Shown: piece after piece, positions 1 through 9,402 of the stretch
Numbering within the stretch: the first letter of the stretch is position 1
How the letters are laid out: the number at the start of each line of letters is the position of its first letter
NCBI RefSeq assembly: GCF_013337285.1
Contig: NZ_SUPW01000005.1
Coordinates: forward strand, 310,001 to 374,000
DNA: 64,000 nt
Reading direction: 5' to 3'
DNA from: Agrobacterium tumefaciens
Lineage (GTDB): Bacteria; Pseudomonadota; Alphaproteobacteria; Rhizobiales; Rhizobiaceae
The notes under the pieces: generated by a model
Database searches by the model: none
What the model saw: the letters and a program-made list of their open reading frames with translations, nothing else
Told to the model about the DNA's origin: nothing
Position numbers and translations under genes: made by a program

Positions 1-843
1 TGCGAGGTCGCCACCCTGATGCCTGAAAAAGCGGATTGCCGGAAACATCCGATCTATCGCCGGCACGAGCCCGGAGGGCAGATCGTGGCCAAGATTGATA
101 TAACTTTGCCGAAGCGGCAGAAGATCGAGCAGCAGATCAAGCATGACCCGCGGGTTGCGGGACACATGCCCGCCATCGGGCAGAATCTGGCGTTCCATTT
201 CCTGAGCCAGCTTCATTCCATGCCGAGTGATACGCGAAAGGCGTGTCGGCATGGCGATGGAGGCCATGGCAAGCGCGATCCTGATTCGCAGCCGCGTCTC
301 GCCATCAGGTGCGTGTTTAACGATCCTGTCGAGATAACGCACATGAAAGGCGAGGCTTTTGAGGAACCGGCGATAAAAACCAGCATCGGCCTCGAATAAA
401 ACGACGGGGGAATGGGACAGCCAGGCAATCAGCCGCTGCGCCGCGATCTCCGGAGACCAGCCTATCCCGGTAACGCGTCTGCCGTTCAGGGCAATCCATT
501 CGGCAACAATGCGACGCGCCCGCTTGCAGGCTTCGCTCGACCTGTCGGAACGGATATGCCGCAACCAGCCGAAGGCGTGCAGCCGCTCCTCAAAAACCAG
601 CGAGGGATAATCCACCTGAAAAGGCGACAGGCCGCCGGTTTCCACGACACGACCGGCAAGCGCGATGCGCCCACGCAGCAATTCCTCGGCAAAATAGGGA
701 TCGATTGCCCTCAGATCCGTAGGCGCCGCTACCAGACCATCGGGAACACGATTGGCAAACCGCGAGACATGCAGGCGCAAAGGTGTAAGGCCGACACACA
801 GATGACGATACGCCATCCGTGAAAGAAGACCGGCCGCATTCAT
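1..843 (-). CDS. Heparinase II/III family protein, N-terminal part (runs off the window)
   Basis: An open minus-strand frame runs without a stop from an ATG at 843 to the window start, so only about 281 N-terminal residues are visible. It begins MNAAGLLSRMAYRHL and is rich in arginine and aromatic residues, with a helical segment around RLIAWLSHSPVVLFEADAGF. This matches the alpha-helical N-terminal domain of alphaproteobacterial heparinase II/III-like proteins, which are usually encoded just after rsmB. The catalytic heparinase domain would lie outside the window. The family includes polysaccharide lyases; the true substrate of this subgroup is unknown. It follows rsmB by 124 bp on the same strand and is probably co-transcribed. 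The family call rests on recalled similarity and context. Confidence 0.7.
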   Translation of the reverse strand, partial: MNAAGLLSRMAYRHLCVGLTPLRLHVSRFANRVPDGLVAAPTDLRAIDPYFAEELLRGRIALAGRVVETGGLSPFQVDYPSLVFEERLHAFGWLRHIRSDRSSEACKRARRIVAEWIALNGRRVTGIGWSPEIAAQRLIAWLSHSPVVLFEADAGFYRRFLKSLAFHVRYLDRIVKHAPDGETRLRIRIALAMASIAMPTRLSRITRHGMKLAQEMERQILPDGGHVSRNPRVMLDLLLDLLPLRQSYINLGHDLPSGLVPAIDRMFPAIRFFRHQGGDLA

Positions 844-967
844 GCTGCCTGCAAAGGACCCTGACAAGCTGTGTTTCCCGCTTCACATGTTTTGTTTTTA
901 TCAGTGAACCGTGATGACCGGAACATTATCGATAAATATCAATGATTCGCGAAAGCTTCGCTTTTTT

Positions 968-2359
968 CTACTTCTTACGCAAGACACTGCTAAAAAACCC
1001 ATCGACACCGCCGAACATATCCGGCGTCGTGCGCAGATCACCCTCGGGACTGACTGCCGCTTCCATTCCCGGCCAATCTTCCTTGCGAACGGCAATACGC
1101 TCCACACCTGGATTTTCCGCCAGAACCTGCGCAATCATCTCTTCGCCTTCCGAAGGATCAAGCGAGCAGTTGGAGAACACCACCACACCGCCAGAACCCA
1201 CCAATGTCAGCGCATGCCGCAACATCTGGCCCTGAAGAGCCGCAAGTTTGGCAATGTCCGTTTCATCCTTGGTCCAGCAAACATCGGGATGTTTGCGCAG
1301 CGTACCGGTTGACGAACAGGGCGCATCCAGGAGAACAGCGTCAAAGAGCTGCTCCGGCTGGTACTTCAACATGTTCACCTCCACCGTTTCGGCATGGAGG
1401 CCAAGCCGGTCGAGATTTTCCCTGAGACGCCGCAGACGATTGCCGGACTGGTCCAGCGCCGTCACTTTTGCACCCGCCAGTGCAAGCTGCGCCGTCTTTC
1501 CCCCCGGGGCCGCGCAGAGATCGGCGACACGTTTGCCGGAGATGTCTCCCAGCAGCCGCACCGGCATGCTGGCGGCAAGATCCTGCACCCACCAGGCGCC
1601 CTCGGTAAAGCCTTCAAGCGAAGGTATCTGACCTTCGAAGTCTCCAAGACGCACGCTGCCATTCGGCAAAACCGTACCGCCCAGCTTCTCCGCCCACAGG
1701 GCCGGATCGGCCTTGACTGTGAGATCGATGGAGGCCGGTGTCAGCTGCGCTTCGGAAATCCGCTTTGCAACTTCATCACCGTAAGCCGACACGAGACGGG
1801 CATAGAACCAGTCCGGCAACACCGGCACAGCAGCGATAGCCTGTTCGATTTCTGCTTTCTCCCGGCCAAGTCGTCTGAGAACGGCATTGACCAGTTTCAC
1901 GAAACGCTTGTTACGTGGGTCACGATGTGCCTGTTCAACAGCCAGATCGACGGCGGAATGATCGGGAACATCGAGATAAAGCATTTGCGCCGCGCCGACG
2001 ACAAGCACATGGTGCAGAGATCGCGCACCCTGCGGCAACGGCCCGTCAAGCAGCATCGACAATGCCGCTTCAATGCGGGGAAGGTGGCGAAGCGCACTAT
2101 TGACGATGGCTCTCACCAGCGCCCGGTCCGCAATGGAAAGCGCCCGATAGACAGGATTGCCGTTTTCACTATCCAGCATGCCATCAAGCGAAGTCTTCTT
2201 TTCCAGAACGGCAGCGAGAATACGGGTCGCGGCGATGCGCGTGGCAAGACCGGGCTTATCCTCGAAAGAAGAAGGGCCGTCTTCACGGCCCCCGCCTTGT
2301 GCGGACCTCGTTTTTTTAGACCGTGCCGGCTTATTCTGAATATCGGATGTCAAGACCAC
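968..2359 (-). CDS. rsmB: 16S rRNA (cytosine-C5)-methyltransferase RsmB
   Basis: About 463 residues. Residues 40-170 form a NusB-like RNA-binding domain and residues 190-463 a Rossmann methyltransferase. The SAM loop DLCAAPGGK lies near residue 280. The two cysteines of m5C methyltransferases are present: C348 in DAPCSSTG (motif IV) and C398 in [10 protein letters not shown] (motif VI). The family methylates C967 of 16S rRNA with SAM. The C-terminal end of htpX overlaps the start. Two starts are possible: GTG at 2359, or TTG at 2353, which overlaps the htpX stop as TTGA and sits 8 nt after AAGGGA. The second has better ribosome-binding spacing. Confidence 0.95.
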   Translation of the reverse strand: MVLTSDIQNKPARSKKTRSAQGGGREDGPSSFEDKPGLATRIAATRILAAVLEKKTSLDGMLDSENGNPVYRALSIADRALVRAIVNSALRHLPRIEAALSMLLDGPLPQGARSLHHVLVVGAAQMLYLDVPDHSAVDLAVEQAHRDPRNKRFVKLVNAVLRRLGREKAEIEQAIAAVPVLPDWFYARLVSAYGDEVAKRISEAQLTPASIDLTVKADPALWAEKLGGTVLPNGSVRLGDFEGQIPSLEGFTEGAWWVQDLAASMPVRLLGDISGKRVADLCAAPGGKTAQLALAGAKVTALDQSGNRLRRLRENLDRLGLHAETVEVNMLKYQPEQLFDAVLLDAPCSSTGTLRKHPDVCWTKDETDIAKLAALQGQMLRHALTLVGSGGVVVFSNCSLDPSEGEEMIAQVLAENPGVERIAVRKEDWPGMEAAVSPEGDLRTTPDMFGGVDGFFSSVLRKK

Positions 2360-3309
2360 GGTCCCTTGCGCTCGTTTTCGTTGCTTCGTCCCGTATTGGG
2401 AACGGAGCCTGATTTGCGCAGAGGTCTATCACCCGATGGCGGCGGCGTCGATGCTCGCGGGGAAAACTCCTGCGCCATTGCATGCAGCGCTGCTACGCGG
2501 TTTTCCGTATTCGGATGTGTGGAAAAGAGATTGTCCATACGTTCGCCGGAGAGGGGATTGATGATGAACATATGCGCCGTTGCCGGGTTTCGCTCGGCAT
2601 CGTCATTGTGAATCTGCTGCGCCATGCCGGAGATTTTCTGCAACGCCGAGGCAAGCCACAGCGGATTGCCGCAGATTTCCGCGCCGCGCCGGTCTGCAGA
2701 ATATTCCCGCGTTCGGCTGATCGCCATCTGCACCAGCATCGCGGCAAGCGGAGCAACGATCATCGCAACCAGCACGCCGATAAAACCGAGCGGATTATTA
2801 TTGTTCTCCCGGTTCCCGCCGAAGAAGAAGGCGAAATTACCAAGCATGGAAATAGCACCCGCGATCGTGGCGGTGATCGTCATGGTCAATGTATCGCGGT
2901 TTTGCACATGCGCCAGCTCATGCGCCATGACGCCGGCCACCTCTTCCGGGGTAAGACGCTCCAGTAAGCCAGTAGAGGCCGCCACGGCGGCGTTCTCAGG
3001 GTTTCTTCCCGTCGCAAAAGCGTTAGGCTGCGGGCTGTCGTAAATATAGACCTTCGGCATCGGCAGGCCGGCATTGTGCGAAAGATCGCGGATCATGTGG
3101 AAAAATTCGGGCGCATTCGCCTGATCGATCTCCCGCGCGCGATAGGCGGAGAGGACCATTTTATCCGAATTCCAATAGGAGAAGAGGTTCATACCCGCGG
3201 CAATGAGAAGGGCAATCATCATGCCGCCCTTGCCGCCGATCAGAAAACCGACACCCATGAACAATGCCGTCATGAAGGCCAGAAGCATTGCCGTGCGCAT
3301 CATGTTCAT
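2350..3309 (-). CDS. htpX: Membrane zinc metalloprotease HtpX
   Basis: A 319-residue inner-membrane protease of the M48B family. Two hydrophobic segments lie at residues 5-25 and 28-45. The zinc motif HELAH is at 130-134, followed by two more membrane segments (about 145-165 and 178-200) and the third-ligand region [12 protein letters not shown]. The family degrades misfolded membrane proteins under heat or envelope stress. AAGGAG lies 9 nt before the ATG. The C-terminal tail is rich in Pro, Ser and Arg, as in other rhizobial HtpX proteins. It is first in a minus-strand run with rsmB and the heparinase-like gene. Confidence 0.96.
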   Translation of the reverse strand: MNMMRTAMLLAFMTALFMGVGFLIGGKGGMMIALLIAAGMNLFSYWNSDKMVLSAYRAREIDQANAPEFFHMIRDLSHNAGLPMPKVYIYDSPQPNAFATGRNPENAAVAASTGLLERLTPEEVAGVMAHELAHVQNRDTLTMTITATIAGAISMLGNFAFFFGGNRENNNNPLGFIGVLVAMIVAPLAAMLVQMAISRTREYSADRRGAEICGNPLWLASALQKISGMAQQIHNDDAERNPATAHMFIINPLSGERMDNLFSTHPNTENRVAALHAMAQEFSPRASTPPPSGDRPLRKSGSVPNTGRSNENERKGPWS

Positions 3310-3347
3310 CCGTTATATTCTCCTTGTCGCTCATCAGGACTATTGCA

Positions 3348-3402
3348 GGGTTTATAAACCCCGCTCGATTATATAATCTGGTAAACGCCAAACATATTTC
3401 AA
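3348..3402 (-). promoter_or_regulatory. Candidate htpX promoter with two adjacent palindromes
   Basis: Reading toward htpX, TTGAAA (3402-3397) and GATTAT (3378-3373) are separated by 18 bp, resembling a sigma-70-type promoter. The -10 element lies inside a perfect 12-bp palindrome GATTATATAATC (3367-3378). Six bases further on is a perfect 14-bp palindrome GGGTTTATAAACCC (3348-3361), which would fall just after the transcription start. The same interval also serves the divergent small gene at 3428. Confidence 0.4.
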
Positions 3403-3427
3403 TATCCCGTTATAGGGAGGATTTCTG

Positions 3428-3628
3428 ATGCAAGATGCGGATAATGACAACGGCGCGGAAACGCCGAGGCGGCTATCGCCGGCAGCGGAACGTGCCTTGA
3501 AAGAGGCCGAAGAGCGACGCAGGCAACAGGCGGACCTTCAATTGCCGCCGGAAACGGGCGGCCGCGGTGGTGCCGAACCTGTTCGTTTCGGTGATTATGA
3601 AATAAAGGGCCGGGCTATCGACTTTTGA
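3428..3628 (+). CDS. DUF1674 / SDHAF4-like succinate dehydrogenase assembly factor
   Basis: A 66-residue protein. The N-terminal half is charged and helical (LSPAAERALKEAEERRRQ). The C-terminus carries the family signature GGRGGAEPVRFGDYEIKGRAIDF-like block (residues 45-66, ending GRAIDF). Mitochondrial SDHAF4/Sdh8 belongs to this family and protects flavinated SdhA during assembly of succinate dehydrogenase; a similar role here is inferred from family membership. A strong ribosome-binding site AGGGAGG lies 7 nt before the ATG. It is monocistronic, divergent from htpX, and ends at a clear terminator. No sdh genes are in the window. Confidence 0.85.
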   Translation: MQDADNDNGAETPRRLSPAAERALKEAEERRRQQADLQLPPETGGRGGAEPVRFGDYEIKGRAIDF

Positions 3629-3643
3629 ACCGTCCCAAAATGA

Positions 3644-3668
3644 AAATACCCGCCGAAAGCGGGTATTT
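3644..3668. terminator. Bidirectional intrinsic terminator between the DUF1674 gene and parB
   Basis: Perfect 10-bp stem AAATACCCGC / GCGGGTATTT with a 5-nt loop CGAAA. It separates convergent genes (stops at 3628 and 3691). The A/T tracts in both arms let it act on either strand. Confidence 0.85.
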
Positions 3669-3690
3669 ATAAACAAAAACAAACACTTGA

Positions 3691-4572
3691 CTATTTCTGT
3701 TCCAGAAGTCGGCAGACCGCTTCCAGCTGTTCGAGTGTGCGGTATCCGATGCGGATTTGCCCCGAACCGCCCTTGTGGTTGATCTTTACATCCAGCCCCA
3801 GAGCATCAGACAGGCTGCGTTCCAACGCGACAGTATCAGAATCCTTCTCAGCCGCTGGTCGCTTCTCCGCAACGTCACCCTGTGATTTAATATCGTTTTG
3901 CGCCAGACGCTCGGCGTCACGCACCGACAATCCCTTGGAAACGATCGTCCGCGCCAGATTTGCCGGATCGGATGTGGAAACAAGCGCCCGCGCATGACCT
4001 GCGGAGAGCGAGCCATCCGCTAGCATATCACGCACCGGATCGGGAAGCTTTAAAAGCCGGAGGCTGTTTGCAACATGGCTGCGGCTCTTGCCAATAATCT
4101 CACCGAGATCATTCTGGGTATAGCCGTGCTCGGCGATCAGCTGTTCATAGCCCATCGCCTCTTCAAGCGGGTTCAGGTCTGAACGCTGCACGTTTTCGAC
4201 GATGGCCAGCTCAAGTGCAGTGCGGTCATCCACATCGCGGACGATAACAGGCACATCGGTAAAGCCAGCCAGCTGCGCCGCGCGCCAGCGTCTTTCACCG
4301 GCGATAATCTCGTAACGGTTGACACCAACCGTCCGCACGACCACAGGCTGAACAATTCCATGCTGGCGAATGGATGCGGCCAGATCCTGCAGCTCGTTCT
4401 CATCGAAATGGCGTCTTGGGTTTCTTTGACTGCGAGCGATGAATTCAATCGGAATGGTGCGGTCGGCATTGACGGCGCGCTGCGGCTCGCCCACTGGCAT
4501 CGGCTGATCCATTTCGCCGATCAATGCCGCAAGACCACGCCCGAGTCGACGCTTGGAAAGATCATCACTCAT
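3691..4572 (-). CDS. parB: Chromosome-partitioning protein ParB
   Basis: 293 residues. The N-terminal CTPase/ParB fold carries GERRWRA (92-98, CTP/ParA-interface motif) and ENVQRSDLNPLEEA (126-139). A helix-turn-helix lies at about 152-172 (YTQNDLGEIIGKSRSHVANS). The C-terminal dimerisation domain follows a short acidic linker. ParB loads on parS sites and spreads as a CTP-dependent clamp. Five parS or parS-like sites with the core TTCACGTGAA occur in this window (5996, 7976, 14290, 23197, 27070). It lies 30 bp after parA and is probably co-transcribed with it. Confidence 0.98.
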   Translation of the reverse strand: MSDDLSKRRLGRGLAALIGEMDQPMPVGEPQRAVNADRTIPIEFIARSQRNPRRHFDENELQDLAASIRQHGIVQPVVVRTVGVNRYEIIAGERRWRAAQLAGFTDVPVIVRDVDDRTALELAIVENVQRSDLNPLEEAMGYEQLIAEHGYTQNDLGEIIGKSRSHVANSLRLLKLPDPVRDMLADGSLSAGHARALVSTSDPANLARTIVSKGLSVRDAERLAQNDIKSQGDVAEKRPAAEKDSDTVALERSLSDALGLDVKINHKGGSGQIRIGYRTLEQLEAVCRLLEQK

Positions 4573-4602
4573 AAGATATTACTCCATACATTCCGGCAGA
4601 CG

Positions 4603-5394
4603 TCAGGCGGCTTTGCGCAGCCGCTCTCTCTGAATCACTTCCGACGCCAGCTGCAGATAGGCCTGGCTGCCAGCACATTTCAGATCATAAAGAATTGCCG
4701 GTTTACCATAAGACGGTGCTTCGGAGACACGAACATTACGCGGAATGAGCGTGTGGTAAACCTTTTCTCCCAAATGGGTACGCACGTCAGTGACAACCTG
4801 CTGTGCGAGATTGTTCCGCGCGTCGAACATCGTCAGAACGATACCCTGGATATCAAGCTGCGGATTAACCGAACTGCGGATTTGACTGACGGTATCCAGC
4901 AACTGACTAAGACCTTCAAGAGCGAAGAACTCGCACTGCAGTGGCACCAGCACGGAGTGGGCGGCCGTCATGGCATTCATGGTCAGAAGATTGAACGAGG
5001 GTGGGCAATCGACGAGAATATAGGAATAATCTCTTGCCTCTTGCGTTTCCATGGCCGCGCGCAACAGAAACACCCGGTTGGAAACATTGGCAACCTGCAT
5101 CTCGAAACCGAGCAAATCCATGGTCGACGGCACGATGTCAAGATTTGGAACTGCCGTCGGAACAGCAACTTCACCGATGGTATGATCGCCCACCAGAAGA
5201 TCGTAGGAGGAAAGCTTGCGCTCCTTGCGGTCAATCCCAAGTCCTGTGCTGGCATTGCCCTGCGGATCCAGATCAATGATCAATACGCGCTCACCAATAG
5301 CCGCCAGTGCCGTTGCGAGATTAATGGCAGTCGTTGTTTTTCCAACGCCGCCCTTCTGGTTTGCAACTGCGATAATCCGGTTTTTTTCAGTCAT
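4603..5394 (-). CDS. parA: Chromosome-partitioning ATPase ParA (Soj)
   Basis: 263 residues. It has a deviant Walker A motif KGGVGKTTTA (14-23) with the signature lysine of the MinD/ParA family, a Walker A' region (LIIDLDPQGNAS) and DCPPSFNLLTMNA. ParA dimers bind nucleoid DNA in the ATP form and pull ParB-parS complexes. It is 19 bp downstream of rsmG in the mnmE-mnmG-rsmG-parA-parB run, a conserved origin-proximal arrangement. The product is cytosolic and nucleoid-associated. Confidence 0.98.
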   Translation of the reverse strand: MTEKNRIIAVANQKGGVGKTTTAINLATALAAIGERVLIIDLDPQGNASTGLGIDRKERKLSSYDLLVGDHTIGEVAVPTAVPNLDIVPSTMDLLGFEMQVANVSNRVFLLRAAMETQEARDYSYILVDCPPSFNLLTMNAMTAAHSVLVPLQCEFFALEGLSQLLDTVSQIRSSVNPQLDIQGIVLTMFDARNNLAQQVVTDVRTHLGEKVYHTLIPRNVRVSEAPSYGKPAILYDLKCAGSQAYLQLASEVIQRERLRKAA

Positions 5395-5413
5395 ACCGCA
5401 CCTGGCCAGCTTG

Positions 5414-6031
5414 TCAGCGCCTCAAAGCGAGGTTGCTGATTTCAAGAACAACAGAATCTGCCTCAATGGCACTCTGATGTTTTATCAGATCAAACTGCCA
5501 GCGACCATGCGCTTTCTGCACTTCGAAATCATAATCCCGGCCTTTATTAAAATAGGCCTTGAGATTTGGATTATTCTGCGCCCAGGGATGTATATAATCG
5601 AACAGCAGATCAAGCTCGGCAAGCGCCCGCGCAGAAACCGCATCGCAAGTGTTTATGATTTCAGGCGCTCTTTCGATCCTCACCGGATGAACTGCGCCTC
5701 TTGCTCCGGTTTCCTTCAACGCAATCCGCAAAAACGCGGCTTTTTTATTGTTGCTTTCAACCAGATCAACCCAACCGTCACCGAGTTCGGCCAGAAAAAT
5801 AGCTGTAATAACGCCGGGGAAGCCGCCGCCGCTGCCTAAATCGACCCATTTCTGTGGAGTGGGAGACATCTGGAATATCTGGGCGCTGTCGGCCACATGC
5901 CTACTCCAAAGCTCCGTGAGAGTGGAGGGCGCGACCAGATTTGTGGTTCTATTCCACTTCTTAAAAAGCTCGACAAAGTGCTCGAGCCTCTCATGTGTTT
6001 CACGTGAAACACTCTGGCCGTTTATCTTCAT
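5414..6031 (-). CDS. rsmG: 16S rRNA (guanine-N7)-methyltransferase RsmG
   Basis: 205 residues, the usual family length. SAM-binding motif [12 protein letters not shown] lies at 63-74. The family methylates G527 of 16S rRNA at N7; loss gives low-level streptomycin resistance in several bacteria. It starts 11 bp after the mnmG stop. The codons for residues 7-12 (SVSRET) contain a perfect parS site, so this coding sequence also serves as a centromere. Confidence 0.97.
   Translation of the reverse strand: MKINGQSVSRETHERLEHFVELFKKWNRTTNLVAPSTLTELWSRHVADSAQIFQMSPTPQKWVDLGSGGGFPGVITAIFLAELGDGWVDLVESNNKKAAFLRIALKETGARGAVHPVRIERAPEIINTCDAVSARALAELDLLFDYIHPWAQNNPNLKAYFNKGRDYDFEVQKAHGRWQFDLIKHQSAIEADSVVLEISNLALRR
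5996..6011. other. parS site, perfect consensus
   Basis: TGTTTCACGTGAAACA is identical to the bacterial parS consensus and extends to an 18-bp palindrome at 5995-6012. It lies inside the 5' end of rsmG, about 1.4 kb from parB and 6.6 kb from the proposed oriC. Confidence 0.95.
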
Positions 6032-6042
6032 AATCCGACTCG

Positions 6043-7926
6043 CTATTGGTGCATGCGCAATTTTTCGCCTTGCCCCGCAGAATTTTTCCGCAGAAGCGCA
6101 AGCAGCAGCGATATCGCAGCCGGTGTCATACCGTCAACACGCGCAGCCTGCGCAATGTTCTCGGGACGGGCCTTTTCCAACTTTTGTTTCAGTTCATTGG
6201 AAAGGCCTGAGAGACTTTGGAAATCGAAATCATCCGGAATCTTTCTATCTTCATCGCGCTTGATATCAACAATGTCCGCGCTCTGCCGCTGCATATAAAC
6301 CGCATAGCTCGCTTCGATTTCCAGAACTTCTGCAACCTTGCCCCGAAGCGATTCCAGTTCGGGCCAATGTGGCGTCAAAACATCCAGTGTTATATCGGGA
6401 TAGGCGAGTAGTTCATAAACGGAACGGCGCTGCCCATCCTGATTGAGTTTTAATCCCTGCTTCGCCGCCTGCGAGGGGCTGATGGAAATTGCCCTCATCA
6501 GTTCACGAGCCGATTCCAGGTCAGCAATAAATGCTTCAAAGCGCTTTTCACGCTCAGACCCGATAATGCCAGTCCTTTGGCCAATTGGCGTAAGCCGCAA
6601 ATCGGCATTATCCACCCGTAGGGAAAGCCGATATTCGGCCCGCGACGTAAACATGCGATAGGGTTCGCTTACGCCCTTAGATGTCAGATCATCGATCATG
6701 ACGCCGATATAGGATTCCGTTCGGCTGAAATAGAGCGGATCGGTATTGCTCGCGTATAGAGAAGCGTTCAATCCTGCGACGAGACCCTGCGCACCCGCTT
6801 CTTCATAACCCGTAGTGCCATTGATTTGTCCGGCCAGGAACAGGCCTGGAATTTTACGACATTCCAGCGAAGGCTTGAGCTCTCGTGGATCGACATAATC
6901 ATATTCGATGGCATAACCGGGTTGAAGAATAGTGACCTGTTCGAGCCCAGGTATGGTACGGATAAATTGCTCCTGCACTAAGGCGGGAAGGGAGGTCGAG
7001 ATACCATTCGGATAGATGGTGTGGTCGTCGAGACCTTCTGGTTCCAGAAATATCTGGTGGCCGTCCCGCTCCCCAAAACGGGTGATCTTATCCTCGATCG
7101 ACGGACAATAGCGTGGGCCAACACCTTCAATTTGACCGGAATACATCGCCGAAAGATGAATATTGTCCTGGATAATCTTATGCCCGGCCGGCGTCGTGCG
7201 GGTTACGCCGCATTCGATCTGCGGGTTGAGAATGTGATCTGTCATAAAGGAGAAGGGTACCGGTTCCTCATCCGCTCCCTGCCGATCTACGGCACCCCAG
7301 TCAATGGTACGACCGTCGAGCCGCGCAGGCGTGCCCGTTTTCAACCGCCCCATAACCAGGCCAAGACGAGAAAGTGTCTCGGAAAGACCCAATGACGGCT
7401 TTTCGCCGACACGGCCGGCGGGAATCTTTTCGGAACCGATATGAATAAGGCCCCGCAAGAAAGTCCCGCTTGTCAGAACAACGGCCCCACACAGAATCCG
7501 GCTACCATTCGCCATAATGACAGCTGCAACCCGATCACCAACCATTTCGATATCAAAGGCGTCACCCTCAATAATCGTCAGATTTTCAATCGCGTCGATT
7601 TCGCGCTGCATCGCCTCGCGATAAAGCCGCCTGTCCGCCTGCGTCCGAGGTCCGCGAACGGCGGGACCCTTTTTGCGATTGAGCATACGAAACTGAATAC
7701 CGGCAGCATCAGCGACCCTGCCCATCAACCCGTCAAGCGCATCAATCTCACGAACCAGATGCCCTTTGCCAAGTCCGCCGATTGCGGGGTTACAAGACAT
7801 CACCCCGATCGTTTCGCGCTTATGAGTGATGAGGGCGGTTTTTGCACCATGTCGCGCGGCGGCAGCGGCGGCTTCGCTGCCGGCGTGCCCGCCTCCGATA
7901 ATAATGACATCAAATGACTGGTGCAT
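6043..7926 (-). CDS. mnmG: tRNA uridine 5-carboxymethylaminomethyl modification enzyme MnmG (GidA)
   Basis: 627 residues. The FAD-binding motif [10 protein letters not shown] lies at 11-20 and the family motif [12 protein letters not shown] at 45-56. Later blocks include [10 protein letters not shown] and [13 protein letters not shown]. With MnmE it installs cmnm5 on the wobble uridine of several tRNAs, using FAD, a folate donor and GTP hydrolysis by MnmE. It lies 62 bp downstream of mnmE; the gap and the end of mnmE carry a parS-like site. The C-terminal helical domain is complete. Confidence 0.98.
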   Translation of the reverse strand: MHQSFDVIIIGGGHAGSEAAAAAARHGAKTALITHKRETIGVMSCNPAIGGLGKGHLVREIDALDGLMGRVADAAGIQFRMLNRKKGPAVRGPRTQADRRLYREAMQREIDAIENLTIIEGDAFDIEMVGDRVAAVIMANGSRILCGAVVLTSGTFLRGLIHIGSEKIPAGRVGEKPSLGLSETLSRLGLVMGRLKTGTPARLDGRTIDWGAVDRQGADEEPVPFSFMTDHILNPQIECGVTRTTPAGHKIIQDNIHLSAMYSGQIEGVGPRYCPSIEDKITRFGERDGHQIFLEPEGLDDHTIYPNGISTSLPALVQEQFIRTIPGLEQVTILQPGYAIEYDYVDPRELKPSLECRKIPGLFLAGQINGTTGYEEAGAQGLVAGLNASLYASNTDPLYFSRTESYIGVMIDDLTSKGVSEPYRMFTSRAEYRLSLRVDNADLRLTPIGQRTGIIGSEREKRFEAFIADLESARELMRAISISPSQAAKQGLKLNQDGQRRSVYELLAYPDITLDVLTPHWPELESLRGKVAEVLEIEASYAVYMQRQSADIVDIKRDEDRKIPDDFDFQSLSGLSNELKQKLEKARPENIAQAARVDGMTPAAISLLLALLRKNSAGQGEKLRMHQ

Positions 7927-7975
7927 ATCACTACGCCTTATCCTAAATCACCCACATAGCCACCGCAGTAGCCAA

Positions 7976-7991
7976 TGTTTCACGTGAATCA
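7976..7991. other. parS site, one mismatch
   Basis: TGTTTCACGTGAATCA differs from the parS consensus at one position. It overlaps the mnmE stop codon (TGA at 7991-7989) and extends into the mnmE-mnmG gap. Confidence 0.85.
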
Positions 7992-9314
7992 TTTTCCTAT
8001 GCAGAATTCCGAGAAGATTACGCCGAGCAAATCTTCCACATCGACGCGACCGGTAATGCGTCCAAGCGATGTCGCCGCGAGCCGTAAATATTCTGACCTA
8101 ATCGCGAGGTCCATGGCTTCGGATTCCAGCGCATCACTAACATAGTTCAGCGTCTCTTCAAGCCGTTTTTTGTGACGGGCACGGGCGGGAACCAACGTCT
8201 GGCCGGCTCCAACCCGCTTATTGATCTCCTGAATGATCACCGATCGCAATTCGTCCAGGCCGTGTCCCTCCTTAGCAGAGATGGAGAGATCAAATAGGGC
8301 CTCGGGAGAATCTGACGAAAGAGCTGACTTCGTACGTAGATGGAGATGCCGTGTGTTAGTGAACGAAATCGGGGATTGTTTCGGAAACGAATCATTATCC
8401 TGCAGCAACAGAATGAGATCGGCATTTTCGGCTGTCAACTTGGCCCGTCGAACACCCTCTTGTTCGACGACATCCTTAGTATCCCGAATGCCTGCTGTAT
8501 CGAATATCCGAACAAGATAGCCATCCAGATTTATATCAACGCTCAGAACGTCCCGCGTCGTGCCAGCTATATTGGTGACGATCGCAACATCCCGGCCACT
8601 CAGAGCATTAAGAAGAGTGGATTTGCCGGCGTTAGGCTCGCCAACCAGAGCGACCTTAAACCCATCACGGATGACTTCACCGTCGCCGTGGCGAAGATGA
8701 TCAGAGATCTCCTGCCGCAACTGCGACATTGCCTCCCAGACCTGTGTTGCAACCGAATCCGGTACGTCTTCTTCATCGGCGAAGTCCAGCTCCGCCTCGA
8801 TCAATGCGCGCGCCCGCGTTAATCTCGCTGCCCAGCCATCATAGAGTACGGACAGCTTACCTGTGCTCTGTTCGACCGCCAGGCGGCGCTGCATTTCCGT
8901 TTCCGCCTGCAGCAGGTCGGCCAGCCCCTCAACTTCGAGAAGGTCCATCTTGCCATTTTCAAAAGCACGACGGGAAAATTCACCAGCATCGGCAGGGCGA
9001 AACCCCTCCAGATTTTCCAGCTCGGCGAAAATCGAGGCTAGAACTGCCCGGCTGCCATGACTGTGTATCTCGACACAGTTCTCACCCGTAAACGAATTTG
9101 GCGTCGGAAAACCGAGGATCAGCGCTTGATCGATAATCTCATTGTTTCGATTCCGAATCGAACGCAGCAAAGCCCGTCTTGGTGGAGGGGGTTCCTGACC
9201 TGTCAGCGTCGTTAGCGCCATAAAAGCCTTTGGTCCACTGATCCTGATCACGGCGACACCTGCCGGCAAGGCACCGCTTGAAAGCGCATAGATCGTATCG
9301 GCGGAAGCAGGCAT
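7989..9314 (-). CDS. mnmE: tRNA modification GTPase MnmE (TrmE)
   Basis: About 441 residues. The N-terminal tetrahydrofolate-binding domain is followed by a helical domain split by a G domain: G1 GEPNAGKS (about 225-232), G3 DTAGIRDT (272-279). The protein ends FCIGK, the C-terminal motif whose cysteine is conserved in the family. It works with MnmG in cmnm5U34 formation. ATG at 9314 has GAGG six bases upstream; a GTG at 9317 directly before it is a less likely start. Confidence 0.97.
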   Translation of the reverse strand: MPASADTIYALSSGALPAGVAVIRISGPKAFMALTTLTGQEPPPPRRALLRSIRNRNNEIIDQALILGFPTPNSFTGENCVEIHSHGSRAVLASIFAELENLEGFRPADAGEFSRRAFENGKMDLLEVEGLADLLQAETEMQRRLAVEQSTGKLSVLYDGWAARLTRARALIEAELDFADEEDVPDSVATQVWEAMSQLRQEISDHLRHGDGEVIRDGFKVALVGEPNAGKSTLLNALSGRDVAIVTNIAGTTRDVLSVDINLDGYLVRIFDTAGIRDTKDVVEQEGVRRAKLTAENADLILLLQDNDSFPKQSPISFTNTRHLHLRTKSALSSDSPEALFDLSISAKEGHGLDELRSVIIQEINKRVGAGQTLVPARARHKKRLEETLNYVSDALESEAMDLAIRSEYLRLAATSLGRITGRVDVEDLLGVIFSEFCIGK

Positions 9315-9338
9315 CACTCACCTCGGTTTAAAACAGTC

Positions 9339-9380
9339 AAGCCGCATCCGAATAAACGGACGCGGCTTCAAGGTTTTCAG
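9339..9380 (-). terminator. Probable rho-gene terminator
   Basis: Arms AAGCCGCATCCG (9339-9350) and CGGACGCGGCTT (9357-9368) form a 12-bp stem with one position that is a G-U pair in the minus-strand transcript and a 6-nt loop. It lies between the rho stop (9403) and mnmE. A short T-rich stretch follows on the minus strand (GACTGTTTT), so efficiency is uncertain. Confidence 0.55.
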
Positions 9381-9402
9381 ATGAATCCGGCTAAGGTCCG
9401 GA

